64,000 nucleotides of DNA from Streptomyces fumanus (GTDB taxonomy: Bacteria > Actinomycetota > Actinomycetes > Streptomycetales > Streptomycetaceae), in the NCBI RefSeq assembly GCF_014655295.1, contig NZ_BNBI01000002.1:186001-250000 (forward strand), read 5' to 3'. The notes under the pieces were generated by a model. The model had not been told where the DNA came from. It searched no databases and was given only the letters and a program-made list of their open reading frames with translations. The translations under genes and the position numbers were made by a program. Below, in pieces: positions 54,552 through 62,939 of the stretch. The first letter of the stretch is position 1. Each line of letters begins with the position of its first letter.

Positions 54552-55736
54552 TCAGCTCAGGGTGCCGCCGAGCACCCGTGCCGCCCGCTCCGCGTCCGCG
54601 AAGGAGGTGTAGAGCGGGGTGAACCCGAACCGCAGCACGTCCGGGGCCCGGAAGTCCCCGACCACACCCTGTGCCACCAGCCGTTCCATCACCTCCCCGG
54701 CGTCCGGGCAGCGCAGCGCCACCTGGCTGCCCCGCTCGGCGTGCGCGACCGGTGTCAGGGACTCGACCCGGCCGGCCGGGACGTACGCCTCGACGCAGCG
54801 CAGGAAGAAGTCGGTCAGCGCCAGCGACTTGGCCCGCACCGCCGCCACCGGCACCCCGTCCCACACGTCCAGGGCCGCCTCCAGGGCGAGCAGCGACAGG
54901 ATGTCCGGCGTGCCGACCCGCCCGCGCACCGCCCCGGCGGCCGGGGTGTACGCGGACGCCATCCCGAACGGCTCGGCGTGCGAGTTCCACCCCGGCAGCG
55001 GCGAGTCGAACCGGTCCTGCACCTCCCGCCGCACGTACAGGAACGCGGGCGAGCCGGGCCCCCCGTTGAGGTACTTGTAGGTGCAGCCGACCGCCAGGTC
55101 GACGCCGTGCTCGTCCAGCCCGACCGGCAGCGCGCCCGCGCTGTGGCACAGGTCCCACACGGTGTACGCCCCGGCCGCGCGGGCGGCGGCGGTGAGCGCG
55201 GGCAGGTCGTGCAGCCGGCCGGTGCGGTAGTCGACGTGGTTGAGCAGCACGGCGGCGGTGCGCTCGCCGACCGCGGACGGCACCTCGGCGGGCGGCACGG
55301 GACGCAGCGTCCGGCCGGTGAGCCGGGCCGCCGACCCGGCGAGGTACCCGTCGGTGGGGAAGGTGGTGGCGTCGACCAGGATCTCGTCCCGCCCCTCGCC
55401 CGCCATCCGCACGGCGGCGACCAGCGCCTTGAAGACGTTCACGCTGGTGGAGTCGCCGACCACGATCTGCCCGGGGCCGGCGCCGACCAGCGGGGCGATC
55501 CGGTCGCCGATCCGCTCCGGCGCGGTCCACCAGCCGCTCTCCTGCCAGGAGCGGATGCGCAGCTCGCCCCACTGCCGGCGGACCACGTCCTCGATCCGTC
55601 CGGGCACGTGCGCGGGCAGCGCGCCCAGCGAGTTGCCGTCCAGGTAGACCACGTCGTCCAGGACGAACCGGGACCGCACGGCGGCCAGCGGGTCGGCCGC
55701 GTCCAGCTCCGCCGCGGCACTCATCAGCTCAGACAT
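54552..55736 (-). CDS. kynU: Kynureninase
   Basis: 394 residues of the PLP-dependent fold-I family; splits kynurenine to anthranilate and alanine. Evident are VYLDGNSLGALP at the start, DSTSVNVFKAL, DLCHSAGALPVGLDEHGVDLAVGC with the PLP Asp, Schiff-base K221 (CTYKYLNGGPGSPAF), and PGWNSHAEPFGM. The ATG at 55736 overlaps the dioxygenase stop by 8 bp. Anthranilate from this route can feed tryptophan-like or antibiotic pathways. Confidence 0.96.
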   Translation of the reverse strand: MSELMSAAAELDAADPLAAVRSRFVLDDVVYLDGNSLGALPAHVPGRIEDVVRRQWGELRIRSWQESGWWTAPERIGDRIAPLVGAGPGQIVVGDSTSVNVFKALVAAVRMAGEGRDEILVDATTFPTDGYLAGSAARLTGRTLRPVPPAEVPSAVGERTAAVLLNHVDYRTGRLHDLPALTAAARAAGAYTVWDLCHSAGALPVGLDEHGVDLAVGCTYKYLNGGPGSPAFLYVRREVQDRFDSPLPGWNSHAEPFGMASAYTPAAGAVRGRVGTPDILSLLALEAALDVWDGVPVAAVRAKSLALTDFFLRCVEAYVPAGRVESLTPVAHAERGSQVALRCPDAGEVMERLVAQGVVGDFRAPDVLRFGFTPLYTSFADAERAARVLGGTLS

Positions 55737-56544
55737 ACGACCGCGCCGTCCACAGCTCGGGGAAGACGTTCTTGCGGGCCCGCTTCTCCAGCCAGGCCAC
55801 CCCGGCGGAGCCGCCGGTGCCGGTCTTGGCGCCCATCGCGCGGCGGGTGGCGACCAGGTGGTCGTTGCGCCAGCGCCACACCAGCTCGGCGACATCGGTG
55901 AGCGCCTCGCCGAGCCGGGCCAGCTCGCCGTTCTGGTCGCCGGAGTACACGGCCGTCCAGGCCGCCTCCACCTCGGGCACCGGCTCGTACGGCCGGGACA
56001 CGTCCCGCCGCAGCACGGCGTCCGGGACGGCGTACCCGCGCCGGGCCAGCAGCCGGATCACCTCGTCGTACAGGCTGGGCTCGTGCAGCGCCTTCTCCAG
56101 CTCGGCGTGGGCGCGCGGCGTGCCGCGGTGCGGGACCAGCATCGACGCGGACTTCTCACCGAGCAGGAACTCCAGCCGCCGGTACATCGCCGACTGGAAC
56201 CCGGAGCCCTCGCCGAGGGCGCCCCGGTAGGAGTTGAACTGGGCGGGGGTGAGCCCGGCCAGCGGCGTCCAGGAGGCGTTCAGCGCCTCCAGCTCGCGCA
56301 CCGACCGCTTCAGCGCGTCGGTCGCGGCCCGCACCCGGTCCTCGCGCAGCGCGCGGGCCGCGGTCTCCCACTCGTGGACGATGACGGTGAACCACAGCTC
56401 CATCACCTGGGTGGTCACCAGGAAGACCATCTCCCCGGGATCGTCGGAGAGGGGGTGCTGGAGATGGGTGAGCACGTCCGCCTTGACGTAGTCCTCGTAC
56501 GGCGTGCTGCCCGCGAAGTCGAGATGCGGGGCGTCGTGGGACAT
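55729..56544 (-). CDS. Tryptophan 2,3-dioxygenase
   Basis: 271 residues; the heme enzyme that opens the indole ring to N-formylkynurenine. Family marks are YEDYVKADVL, LVTTQVMELWF with the substrate-binding region, YRRLEFLLGEKSASML, the heme-ligand helix WRWRNDHLVATRRAMG, and the final GTGGSAGVAWLEK with FPELW. ATG 56544 has AGGAG upstream; the extra upstream codons in the frame are not conserved. It leads the kynurenine operon. Confidence 0.95.
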   Translation of the reverse strand: MSHDAPHLDFAGSTPYEDYVKADVLTHLQHPLSDDPGEMVFLVTTQVMELWFTVIVHEWETAARALREDRVRAATDALKRSVRELEALNASWTPLAGLTPAQFNSYRGALGEGSGFQSAMYRRLEFLLGEKSASMLVPHRGTPRAHAELEKALHEPSLYDEVIRLLARRGYAVPDAVLRRDVSRPYEPVPEVEAAWTAVYSGDQNGELARLGEALTDVAELVWRWRNDHLVATRRAMGAKTGTGGSAGVAWLEKRARKNVFPELWTARSYV

Positions 56545-56682
56545 CGCTGTCTCCTGATGGCACTTCGGGTAGCGGTCCGCCCCTGCCGTTACCGGCACGG
56601 GGGCCCCGGTCCCCACCGGCATCCTGCGCAATCGTCCCAGGGAACCGCAAGGCCCGCCTGCGGACAGACGGGCCCGGGAGCG

Positions 56683-57096
56683 TCAGCCGAGCACGTCGGC
56701 GGCGGTCGGCGAGGAGTCGCGCAGGAACTGGGCGCAGCGCTCGTACTCCTCCTTCTCCCCGATCGCCTGCGCGGCGCGGGCCAGGGCGTGCAGGGCGCGC
56801 AGGAAGCCGCGGTTCGGCTCGTGCTCCCACGGCACCGGCCCGTGCCCCTTCCAGCCGCTGCGGCGCAGGGCGTCCAGCCCCCGGTGGTAGCCGGTCCGGG
56901 CGTACGCGTACGACTCCACGACGCTGCCCCGCTCGAACGCGTCGTCCGCGAGCCGCGCCCAGGCCAGGGAGGACGTGGGGTGCTGGGCGGCGACCTCGGC
57001 GGGCGAGCTGCCGGCCGCGAGCAGCTCGCGCGGCCGGGGGTCGTCGGGGAGGTGGGTCGGGGGCGGTCCCCCGAGCAGGTTCTCGTGAATGGCCAT
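56683..57096 (-). CDS. DUF3151 protein
   Basis: 137 residues, soluble, TPR-like helical protein. Diagnostic phrases are HENLLGGPPPTHLPDDP, SSLAWARLADDAFERG, YAYARTGYHRGLDALRRSGWKGHGPVPW and LARAAQAIGE. The family sits next to fba in most actinobacteria. Function unknown. A strong terminator separates it from fba. Confidence 0.9.
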   Translation of the reverse strand: MAIHENLLGGPPPTHLPDDPRPRELLAAGSSPAEVAAQHPTSSLAWARLADDAFERGSVVESYAYARTGYHRGLDALRRSGWKGHGPVPWEHEPNRGFLRALHALARAAQAIGEKEEYERCAQFLRDSSPTAADVLG

Positions 57097-57120
57097 GCGT
57101 CCCAGTCTGCGGCATGGCCG

Positions 57121-57149
57121 GGGCCCGGCACCGCGAGGGTGCCGGGCCC
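57121..57149. terminator. Terminator of fba
   Basis: Perfect 12-bp stem GGGCCCGGCACC (57121-57132) / GGTGCCGGGCCC (57138-57149) with a GCGAG loop, just past the fba stop and before the DUF3151 start. Confidence 0.85.
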
Positions 57150-57169
57150 GGTCGTACGCCCTTCGGCGG

Positions 57170-58201
57170 TTACTTGATCTTCTGGCCGGCCGAGCGGAGG
57201 TGGCCGCACGCCTCGACCACGCGGGCGGCCATGCCGGCCTCGGCCAGCTTGCCCCAGGTGCGCGGGTCGTAGGTCTTCTTGTTGCCGACCTCGCCGTCGA
57301 CCTTGAGGACGCCGTCGTAGTTGGCGAACATGTGGCCGGCGACCGGCCGGGTGAACGCGTACTGGGTGTCGGTGTCCAGGTTCATCTTGATCACGCCGTT
57401 CTCCAGCGCGGTCGCGATCTCCTGCTCGGTGGAGCCGGAGCCGCCGTGGAAGACGAAGTCGAACGGCTTGGCGCCGGCCGGCTTGCCGTACTTCGCGGCG
57501 ACGCCCTCGTTCAGCTCCTTCAGCAGCTCCGGGCGGAGCACGACGTTGCCCGGCTTGTAGACACCGTGCACATTGCCGAAGGACGCGGCGAGCAGGTAGC
57601 GGCCCTTCTCGCCCAGGCCGAGGGCCTCGGCGGTGCGCAGCGCGTCGTCCACCGTGGTGTAGAGGGAGTCGTTGATCTCGTGCGAGACACCGTCCTCCTC
57701 GCCGCCGGTCGGGGTGATCTCGACCTCGAGGACGATCTTGGCGGCGCGGGCCCGCTCCAGCAGCTCGGTGGCGATGGCCAGGTTGTCGGCGAGGGTCTCC
57801 GCCGAGCCGTCCCACATGTGCGACTGGAACAGCGGGTTGCGGCCGGCCTTGACGCGCTCCTCGGAGACGGCCAGCAGCGGACGCACGTACCCGTCGAGCT
57901 TGTCCTTCGGGCAGTGGTCGGTGTGCAGCGCGATGTTCACGTCGTACTTCTCGGCGACGATGTGCGCGAACTCGGCCAGGGCGACCGCGCCGGTCACCAT
58001 GTCCTTGTTGTGCTGGCCGCCCAGGAACTCGGCACCGCCGGTGGAGATCTGAACGATGCCGTCGCTCTCCGCCTCCGCGAAACCGCGCAGGGCCGCGTGC
58101 AGGGTCTGGGAGGAGGTCACGTTGATGGCCGGATAGGCGAACTTCCCCGCCTTCGCCCGGTCCAGCATCTCGTTGTAGACCTCGGGAGTTGCGATGGGCA
58201 T
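57170..58201 (-). CDS. fba: Class II fructose-bisphosphate aldolase
   Basis: 343 residues of the zinc-dependent aldolase of glycolysis and gluconeogenesis. Motifs: YPAINVTSSQTLHAALRG, IALHTDHCPKD (zinc His), the LEVEITPTGGEEDGV loop, SFGNVHGVYKPG (zinc His), VFHGGSGSTEQEI (zinc His and phosphate loop) and MNLDTDTQYAFTRP. Full length. ATG 58201 follows ACAAGGAGCGGACAG. pyrE lies 124 bp upstream on the same strand. Confidence 0.97.
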   Translation of the reverse strand: MPIATPEVYNEMLDRAKAGKFAYPAINVTSSQTLHAALRGFAEAESDGIVQISTGGAEFLGGQHNKDMVTGAVALAEFAHIVAEKYDVNIALHTDHCPKDKLDGYVRPLLAVSEERVKAGRNPLFQSHMWDGSAETLADNLAIATELLERARAAKIVLEVEITPTGGEEDGVSHEINDSLYTTVDDALRTAEALGLGEKGRYLLAASFGNVHGVYKPGNVVLRPELLKELNEGVAAKYGKPAGAKPFDFVFHGGSGSTEQEIATALENGVIKMNLDTDTQYAFTRPVAGHMFANYDGVLKVDGEVGNKKTYDPRTWGKLAEAGMAARVVEACGHLRSAGQKIK

Positions 58202-58325
58202 CTGTCCGCTCCTTGTATCTGCGGGTGGGAGTGCTGCGTACCTGTCGGCCCTGACCTAGAACCTCGGCTGCGACGTCATCGTCGGGGCCATCTTTCCAGA
58301 CGGACCGGGCTGGGCCGAGTGGCCC

Positions 58326-58874
58326 TCAGTCCAGACCCAGCTCGTCCTTGGCGAAGGCGTACCGGTAGGGCACCCCCGCGCCCTCCTGGATCTTCTCGGC
58401 GGCGCCGGTCGCCCGGTCGACGATGGTGGCCACGGCCACCACCTCGGCACCGGCCTCGCGCACGGCCTCGACGGCGGTGAGCGGCGAGCCGCCCGTGGTG
58501 GAGGTGTCCTCCACCACCAGCACCCGGCGGCCGGCGATGTCCGGGCCCTCCACGCGGCGCTGCAGCCCGTGCGCCTTGGCCGCCTTGCGGACCACGAAGG
58601 CGTCCAGTTGCCTGCCCCGGGCGGCGGCGGCGTGCAGCATGGCCGCCGCGACCGGGTCGGCGCCCATGGTCAGCCCGCCCACCGCGTCGAAGTCGAGGTC
58701 CTCGGTCAGGTCCAGGAGGACCTGACCGACCAGCGGCGCGGCCTCGCCGTCCAGGGTGATGCGGCGCAGGTCGACGTAGTAGTCGGCCTCCAGACCCGAG
58801 GAGAGGGTCACCTTGCCGTGCACCACGGCCTTGTCCTTGATCTGCTGCAGCAGCGCGCCGCGTACGTCACTCAT
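58326..58874 (-). CDS. pyrE: Orotate phosphoribosyltransferase
   Basis: 182 residues; converts orotate and PRPP to OMP in pyrimidine synthesis. The PRPP loop VLVVEDTSTTGGSPLTAVEAV (about 110-130) and the AFVVRKAAKAHGLQRRVEG loop with its catalytic lysine are present, as are YYVDLRRITLDG and VGGLTMGADPVAAA. Length is normal. ATG 58874 lies 11 bp before the aldose epimerase stop (58885), so they are probably one operon. Confidence 0.96.
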   Translation of the reverse strand: MSDVRGALLQQIKDKAVVHGKVTLSSGLEADYYVDLRRITLDGEAAPLVGQVLLDLTEDLDFDAVGGLTMGADPVAAAMLHAAAARGRQLDAFVVRKAAKAHGLQRRVEGPDIAGRRVLVVEDTSTTGGSPLTAVEAVREAGAEVVAVATIVDRATGAAEKIQEGAGVPYRYAFAKDELGLD

Positions 58875-58884
58875 GCCGGTCAGC

Positions 58885-59676
58885 TTAAAGGCGGCGCCAG
58901 CGCCAGGTGGTCGTCGCCTCCAGCGGCTCCAGCGGCGTGACCAGGCGCGGCGCGGTGTTCAGCCCGTTCGGCGGGCCGGTCTGCGGCTCGACGCACACCG
59001 CCGCCTCCTGCTCGTCGTAGACCACGACCCACCGCTCGGGGCTGGTCACCGTCAGCTCCAGGCGCTCCGGCCAGGTGAGGGTGACGTCGACGCCGTCGGG
59101 CATCCCGAAGCAGTCGTCCCACGGACCGGGCCGGGGGTCGACGCGCTCGCCGGTGGGCAGGTGGTCGGCGCCGCGCTCCTCCTGCCAGGCGGCGTCGAAC
59201 GCGATGGTGACACCGGCGCCGTCGCCGAGGGTCCGGTTGAACCAGGGGTGCCAGCCGAGCTGCGCCGGGAACGACGACTCGTACGTCTCCACCGACATGG
59301 TCAGCGTCAGGGCGTCCTCGGTGAGCGCGATCTGCTGGGTGACCAGGCCGGGGTAGGGCCACGGGTCGGTGAGGTCGCAGGTGAGGACGGCCTCGGCGGG
59401 GGTGACGCGGGCGGTGCGCCAGGCGGCGTCGCGGACGAAGCCGTGGATGGCGTGCGGCGGGGAGTTCAGCGGCATCTGGTGGACGGTGGCGCCGTCCCGG
59501 AACCGGCCCTCGCGGATGCGTCCGCACCAGGGCGCCATCGGGAAGCAGCCGTAACGGTCGCCCTGGCGGAGCAGCTCTACGCCGCCGACGCGCAGCCCGC
59601 CGACCCGGCCGCCGTTGCCCGGCAGCACGGTCGCCTCCGCGTCGCCCGCGGTCAGCGTGATGGGTTCGTTGCTCAC
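58885..59676 (-). CDS. Aldose 1-epimerase family protein
   Basis: 263 residues of the galactose mutarotase-like fold. Conserved GCFPMAPWCGRIREGRF, HAIHGFVRDAAWR (first catalytic His), QLGWHPWFNRTL (second His), WDDCFGM, and VVYDEQEAAVCVEPQTGPPNGLN (catalytic Glu). It probably interconverts sugar anomers. It ends 11 bp from the pyrE start, and begins 22 bp after the CoxG-like gene. Confidence 0.9.
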   Translation of the reverse strand: MSNEPITLTAGDAEATVLPGNGGRVGGLRVGGVELLRQGDRYGCFPMAPWCGRIREGRFRDGATVHQMPLNSPPHAIHGFVRDAAWRTARVTPAEAVLTCDLTDPWPYPGLVTQQIALTEDALTLTMSVETYESSFPAQLGWHPWFNRTLGDGAGVTIAFDAAWQEERGADHLPTGERVDPRPGPWDDCFGMPDGVDVTLTWPERLELTVTSPERWVVVYDEQEAAVCVEPQTGPPNGLNTAPRLVTPLEPLEATTTWRWRRL

Positions 59677-59697
59677 GCCCCGACCCTACTGGCCGCC

Positions 59698-60450
59698 TCA
59701 GTGCCGGCGGCGCAGTGCCCGCCCCACCACGATCGCCGACGCCACGACCAGCGCGGCGGCCGGCGCGGCCCAGCGCAGCGGGGTCGGCGCGGCGGCGGTC
59801 TCCGGCGCGGGCACGGGGGCGTACCGGCCGCGCGGCGGGGCGTGGTCGACCTCCTCCGCGCTGCGCCCGATCATCGTCCGCCGCGCGTGCGCGGCCTCGG
59901 CGGGCGGGTCGTCGCCGACGGGGGCGGGTTCGGGCGCGGGCGGAGGCGGGGGCGGGGGGACCTCGGTGTCGTCGCGGACGGTGGCGGCCTCGGGGGCCGC
60001 CTCGGGGGCCGTCTCGTCGGCGGGGTGCCGTGCCGCCGTGCCGAGGTTCTCCGCGAAACGGGTGAGCAGCCGGGTCGCGGCGGCGGCGACCGCGTCGGCG
60101 GGGAGTTCGGTGAGGCGGCCGGTCACCGCGGCCGTCCCGGTGAACACCACCGTGCTGCCGCCCTCGGCGTCCGCCAGCGCCAGGGTGAGCGCCAGCGTCA
60201 CCGTGCCGGTGCCGCGGGCCTCGGTGCCGTCGCCCTCGACGGCGTACCGGCCGTCGCCGCGCCGGGAGACCCGCACCGCGCCCCGGTAGGTGACGGAGTG
60301 GCTGCCGACGCGGACTTTCAGCCGTCCGGCGACGGGCTCGGCACCCGCGTCCTGCTGGAGCCCGGGCACCGCGCCGGCCACCCGGGCGGGGTCGGCCAGC
60401 ACCTCCCTGAGCCGCTCGGCCGGAACCGGAACGAACACCTCATGCTCCAT
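59698..60450 (-). CDS. CoxG/SRPBCC-like protein with C-terminal membrane anchor
   Basis: 250 residues. The first ~150 residues form the SRPBCC/CoxG fold (EVFVPVPAERLREVLADPARVAGAVPGL; VRVGSHSVTYRGAVRVS; GTAAVTGRLTELPADAVAAAATRLL). A Pro/Ala-rich linker with a run of eight prolines leads to a single helix (about 225-243, APAAALVVASAIVVG) and an Arg-rich cytoplasmic end. CoxG relatives help mature molybdenum hydroxylases, but no such gene is near, so the role is open. Confidence 0.82.
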   Translation of the reverse strand: MEHEVFVPVPAERLREVLADPARVAGAVPGLQQDAGAEPVAGRLKVRVGSHSVTYRGAVRVSRRGDGRYAVEGDGTEARGTGTVTLALTLALADAEGGSTVVFTGTAAVTGRLTELPADAVAAAATRLLTRFAENLGTAARHPADETAPEAAPEAATVRDDTEVPPPPPPPAPEPAPVGDDPPAEAAHARRTMIGRSAEEVDHAPPRGRYAPVPAPETAAAPTPLRWAAPAAALVVASAIVVGRALRRRH

Positions 60451-60499
60451 GTCGACGCAGCCTACCCAGCGGGCGCCGCGCGCACCCCCCGGTCGGCGC

Positions 60500-60687
60500 T
60501 AGGGTCTGTCGTTTGGATCAGGTCGCAGGGAATCGGCTGCGCGTTGTCGCGCCGGTGAGCGGGGCCTGGTGCGTGCAGATGCAAGGCGGAGGAGGGAGTC
60601 GACGCGGAGCGTCGAGGACCGACGACAACGCCGCAGGTGCGCGTGCCAGGCCCCGCGTCTGCGGCCTGATCCAAACGACAGGCCCTA
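60500..60687. mobile_element. 188-bp MITE-like element with 27-bp inverted repeats and TA flanks
   Basis: Terminal inverted repeats at 60502-60528 and 60659-60685 (GGGTCTGTCGTTTGGATCAG.../...CTGATCCAAACGACAGGCCC) match at 25 of 27 positions. TA flanks both ends (60500-60501 and 60686-60687), the target duplication of IS630/Tc1-type transposases. The interior holds further nested inverted repeats (e.g. GCGGGGCCTGG with CCAGGCCCCGC) and no gene. Ends like TCTGTCGTTTGGATCA recur widely in Streptomyces genomes to my recollection. It sits two bases from the stop codon of the response regulator. Confidence 0.8.
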
Positions 60688-60689
60688 AG

Positions 60690-61403
60690 TCACCCGGCGC
60701 CCCGGTCCCCCGGCGTCACCAGTCCCGTCTCGTACGCCAGCACCACCGCCTGGGCGCGGCTGGCCAGCCGGAGCTTGGACATCGCCCGGTTGAGGTGGGT
60801 CTTGACGGTGGCCTCGCTGATGAACAGCCGGTCGGCGGTCTCGGCGTTGGTCAGCCCCCGGGCGACCAGCCGCAGCACCTCGGTCTCCCGCCCGGTCAGG
60901 GTGTCCAGGCCGGGCGGCGGCCCGGAGTCCGCGGGCGCCGGGTGCGACACCCGGGTGAACGCCTCCACCAGACGCCGGGTGACCGCGGGCGCGAACAGCG
61001 CGTCACCGCCGTGCACGGCCGCGACCGCCGCCAGCAGCCGCTCCGGCCCGGCGTCCTTGAGCAGGAACCCGGAGGCGCCGGCCCGCAGCGCCCCGTACAC
61101 GTACTCGTCGAGGTCGAAGGTGGTCAGGATCAGCACCCGGGGCGCGGGGTCGACCGCCTCGGCGAGGATGCGCTCGGTGGCCTCGATGCCGCTCATGCCG
61201 GGCATCCGGATGTCCATCAGGACGACGTCCGGCCGGGTCGCCGCGGCCAGCGCCACCGCCTCGGCCCCGTCGGCGGCCTCCCCGACCACCTCGGTGCCGG
61301 GGGCGGCCCGCAACAGGGCGACCAGCCCGGTCCGGACGAGGAACTGGTCGTCGACGACCAGGACACGGACGGGACGGTCGCTGGGCCGGTCTGCGGTGCT
61401 CAT
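60690..61403 (-). CDS. NarL/LuxR-type response regulator, third system
   Basis: 237 residues with D64 phosphoacceptor (VLMDIRMPGMSG), FLLKDAG lysine and LuxR domain (LTGRETEVLRLVARGLTNAETADRL...VKTHLNRAMSKLRLASR). It is ATGA-coupled to the kinase. It is more diverged from the other two regulators in this window than they are from each other. The gene ends against the MITE, which may supply its terminator. Confidence 0.95.
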   Translation of the reverse strand: MSTADRPSDRPVRVLVVDDQFLVRTGLVALLRAAPGTEVVGEAADGAEAVALAAATRPDVVLMDIRMPGMSGIEATERILAEAVDPAPRVLILTTFDLDEYVYGALRAGASGFLLKDAGPERLLAAVAAVHGGDALFAPAVTRRLVEAFTRVSHPAPADSGPPPGLDTLTGRETEVLRLVARGLTNAETADRLFISEATVKTHLNRAMSKLRLASRAQAVVLAYETGLVTPGDRGAG

Positions 61404-62560
61404 TCCCGGACGGCGTCTCCCCGGCGTGCGGTCCGTACCGGCGTAGGCAGGGTCAGTCGCACGCCGAATCCCCCCTCGCTGCGCGGGCCGACGGCTATCG
61501 TCCCGCCGTAGAGCTTGGCCCGCTCCCGCATACCGATCAAGCCATGTCCGCCGCCCGGCCGCATTGTGTCCAAAACCGCTCCCCGCGCGGGGCCGTCGTC
61601 GGTCACGGACACCGTCACCTCGCCCGCCCGGTAGCCGAGTTCTACCTCGGCGTGCGCGCCGGGCGCGTGCTTGAGGACGTTGGTGAGGGCCTCCTGGACG
61701 ACCCGGTAGACGCAGAGCTGGACGCCGGGCGGCAGCGGGCGCGGCTCCCCGGTGACGCGCAGGTCGACGGGGACGCCGCCGGCCCGGACCCGGGCCGCCA
61801 TCTCCTCCAGTTGGTCCAGGCCGGGCGCGGGGGCGCCGGCCGCCTCCTGGACGCCGTCGGCGCGCAGCAGGCCGAGCATCCGGCGCAGTTCGGCGAGGGC
61901 CTCGCCGCTGGCGTCCGCGATGGTGCGGAGGGCCTCGCGGGCGGTGCGGGCGTCGGAGCCGAAGACGAAACGGGCCAGTCCCGCCTGGACGTTGATGACG
62001 GCGATGTGGTGGGCGACCACGTCGTGCAGCTCCCGGGCGATGCGCACCCGCTCCTCGGCGACCTCGCGCCGGGCCCGTTCGGCCTGTTCGGCGCGGAGCT
62101 CCCGGGTCAGTTCGGTGGTCCGGCGGGCCACGTACCCGAACCGCCACAGCACCAGCGGGAAGCCGACGGCCTGCCCGACGACGGACGCCATCGCGTCGGC
62201 GTCGCTGACCACCCCGGCGTAGATCCAGACCCCGGCGAGCAGCGCGGCCGAGGCGGCGGCGGCCGGGGTCGGCCGCAGCGAGGCGACGGTGTAGAGGGCG
62301 AGCATCGGGCCGAACGACCCGACGACCGGCCAGTACCCGAGGCTGACGTACACCACCCAGCTCGCGTGCACGACGAGGCAGACGGTGAGCGGGGCGCGGG
62401 TGCGCAGCGCGAGCGGCAGGTCGATCAGCGCGACCAGGGCCCAGGCGACCGGGTCGGGCGCGGGCCACCCCTGGGCGACGGCCTCGGTGCCGAGCAGCGC
62501 GGCCACGGTGGTCAGCGCGGCGGCGATCAGGCCGTCGGCCGCCGACGGGTGCAGACGCAT
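61400..62560 (-). CDS. NarL-type sensor histidine kinase, third system
   Basis: 386 residues: four or five membrane helices in the first ~140 residues, then HisKA_3 with H179 (ARELHDVVAHHIA), and an ATP-binding domain (VYRVVQEALTNVLKHAPG; GHGLIGMRERA). There is no extracellular sensor domain, so it probably senses membrane state. ATG 62560 starts it. No target gene adjoins the pair. Confidence 0.94.
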   Translation of the reverse strand: MRLHPSAADGLIAAALTTVAALLGTEAVAQGWPAPDPVAWALVALIDLPLALRTRAPLTVCLVVHASWVVYVSLGYWPVVGSFGPMLALYTVASLRPTPAAAASAALLAGVWIYAGVVSDADAMASVVGQAVGFPLVLWRFGYVARRTTELTRELRAEQAERARREVAEERVRIARELHDVVAHHIAVINVQAGLARFVFGSDARTAREALRTIADASGEALAELRRMLGLLRADGVQEAAGAPAPGLDQLEEMAARVRAGGVPVDLRVTGEPRPLPPGVQLCVYRVVQEALTNVLKHAPGAHAEVELGYRAGEVTVSVTDDGPARGAVLDTMRPGGGHGLIGMRERAKLYGGTIAVGPRSEGGFGVRLTLPTPVRTARRGDAVRE

Positions 62561-62710
62561 CCCCGCAGCGTAGATCCGCCGGCGCCCGGCGGCGTCCTCC
62601 TCCCGCCGTACCGCCGAAGTTGCAGCCCCACCCGAACATCAACCGACGGCGGCATTCCGCTACGCCCGCCGCCCCCCTTAGATTCACGCTGCGAACGATC
62701 CACCGGAAAC

Positions 62711-62748
62711 GGCGGTCCGTCCCAGCCGGGGGGACAGGACGGACCGCC
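62711..62748. terminator. Terminator after the spermidine-synthase-like gene
   Basis: Perfect 12-bp stem GGCGGTCCGTCC (62711-62722) / GGACGGACCGCC (62737-62748) with a 14-nt loop, in the 379-bp gap (62561-62939) between the third kinase and the next gene upstream. Confidence 0.8.
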
Positions 62749-62750
62749 AC

Positions 62751-62890
62751 CCCAACGCCGTCAGGGGCCCGGGCGACCGCACATCCCCTCACGCGCCCAC
62801 CCCAACGCCGTCAGGGGCCCGAGCGACCGCACATCCCCTCACGCACCCACGCCAACGCCGTCAGGGGCGCGGGGAACTGCGCGCCCAGCC
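62751..62890. repeat. 50-bp direct repeat, 2 copies plus a partial
   Basis: Units at 62751-62800 and 62801-62850 are nearly identical (CCCAACGCCGTCAGGGGCCC start), followed by a partial third (62851-62890) that continues as GGCGCGGGGAACTGCGCGCC. That last sequence resembles a short palindrome common in streptomycete intergenic regions. No coding frame here is credible. Confidence 0.7.
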
Positions 62891-62939
62891 ACGACCCACC
62901 CGCACCCGCCCCACAACCCCCACCCCACCCCCCACCCCC

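Noticed and set aside
62751..62890. CRISPR array
   Set aside because: Repeats are contiguous 50-bp copies without unique spacers, and no cas genes are present.
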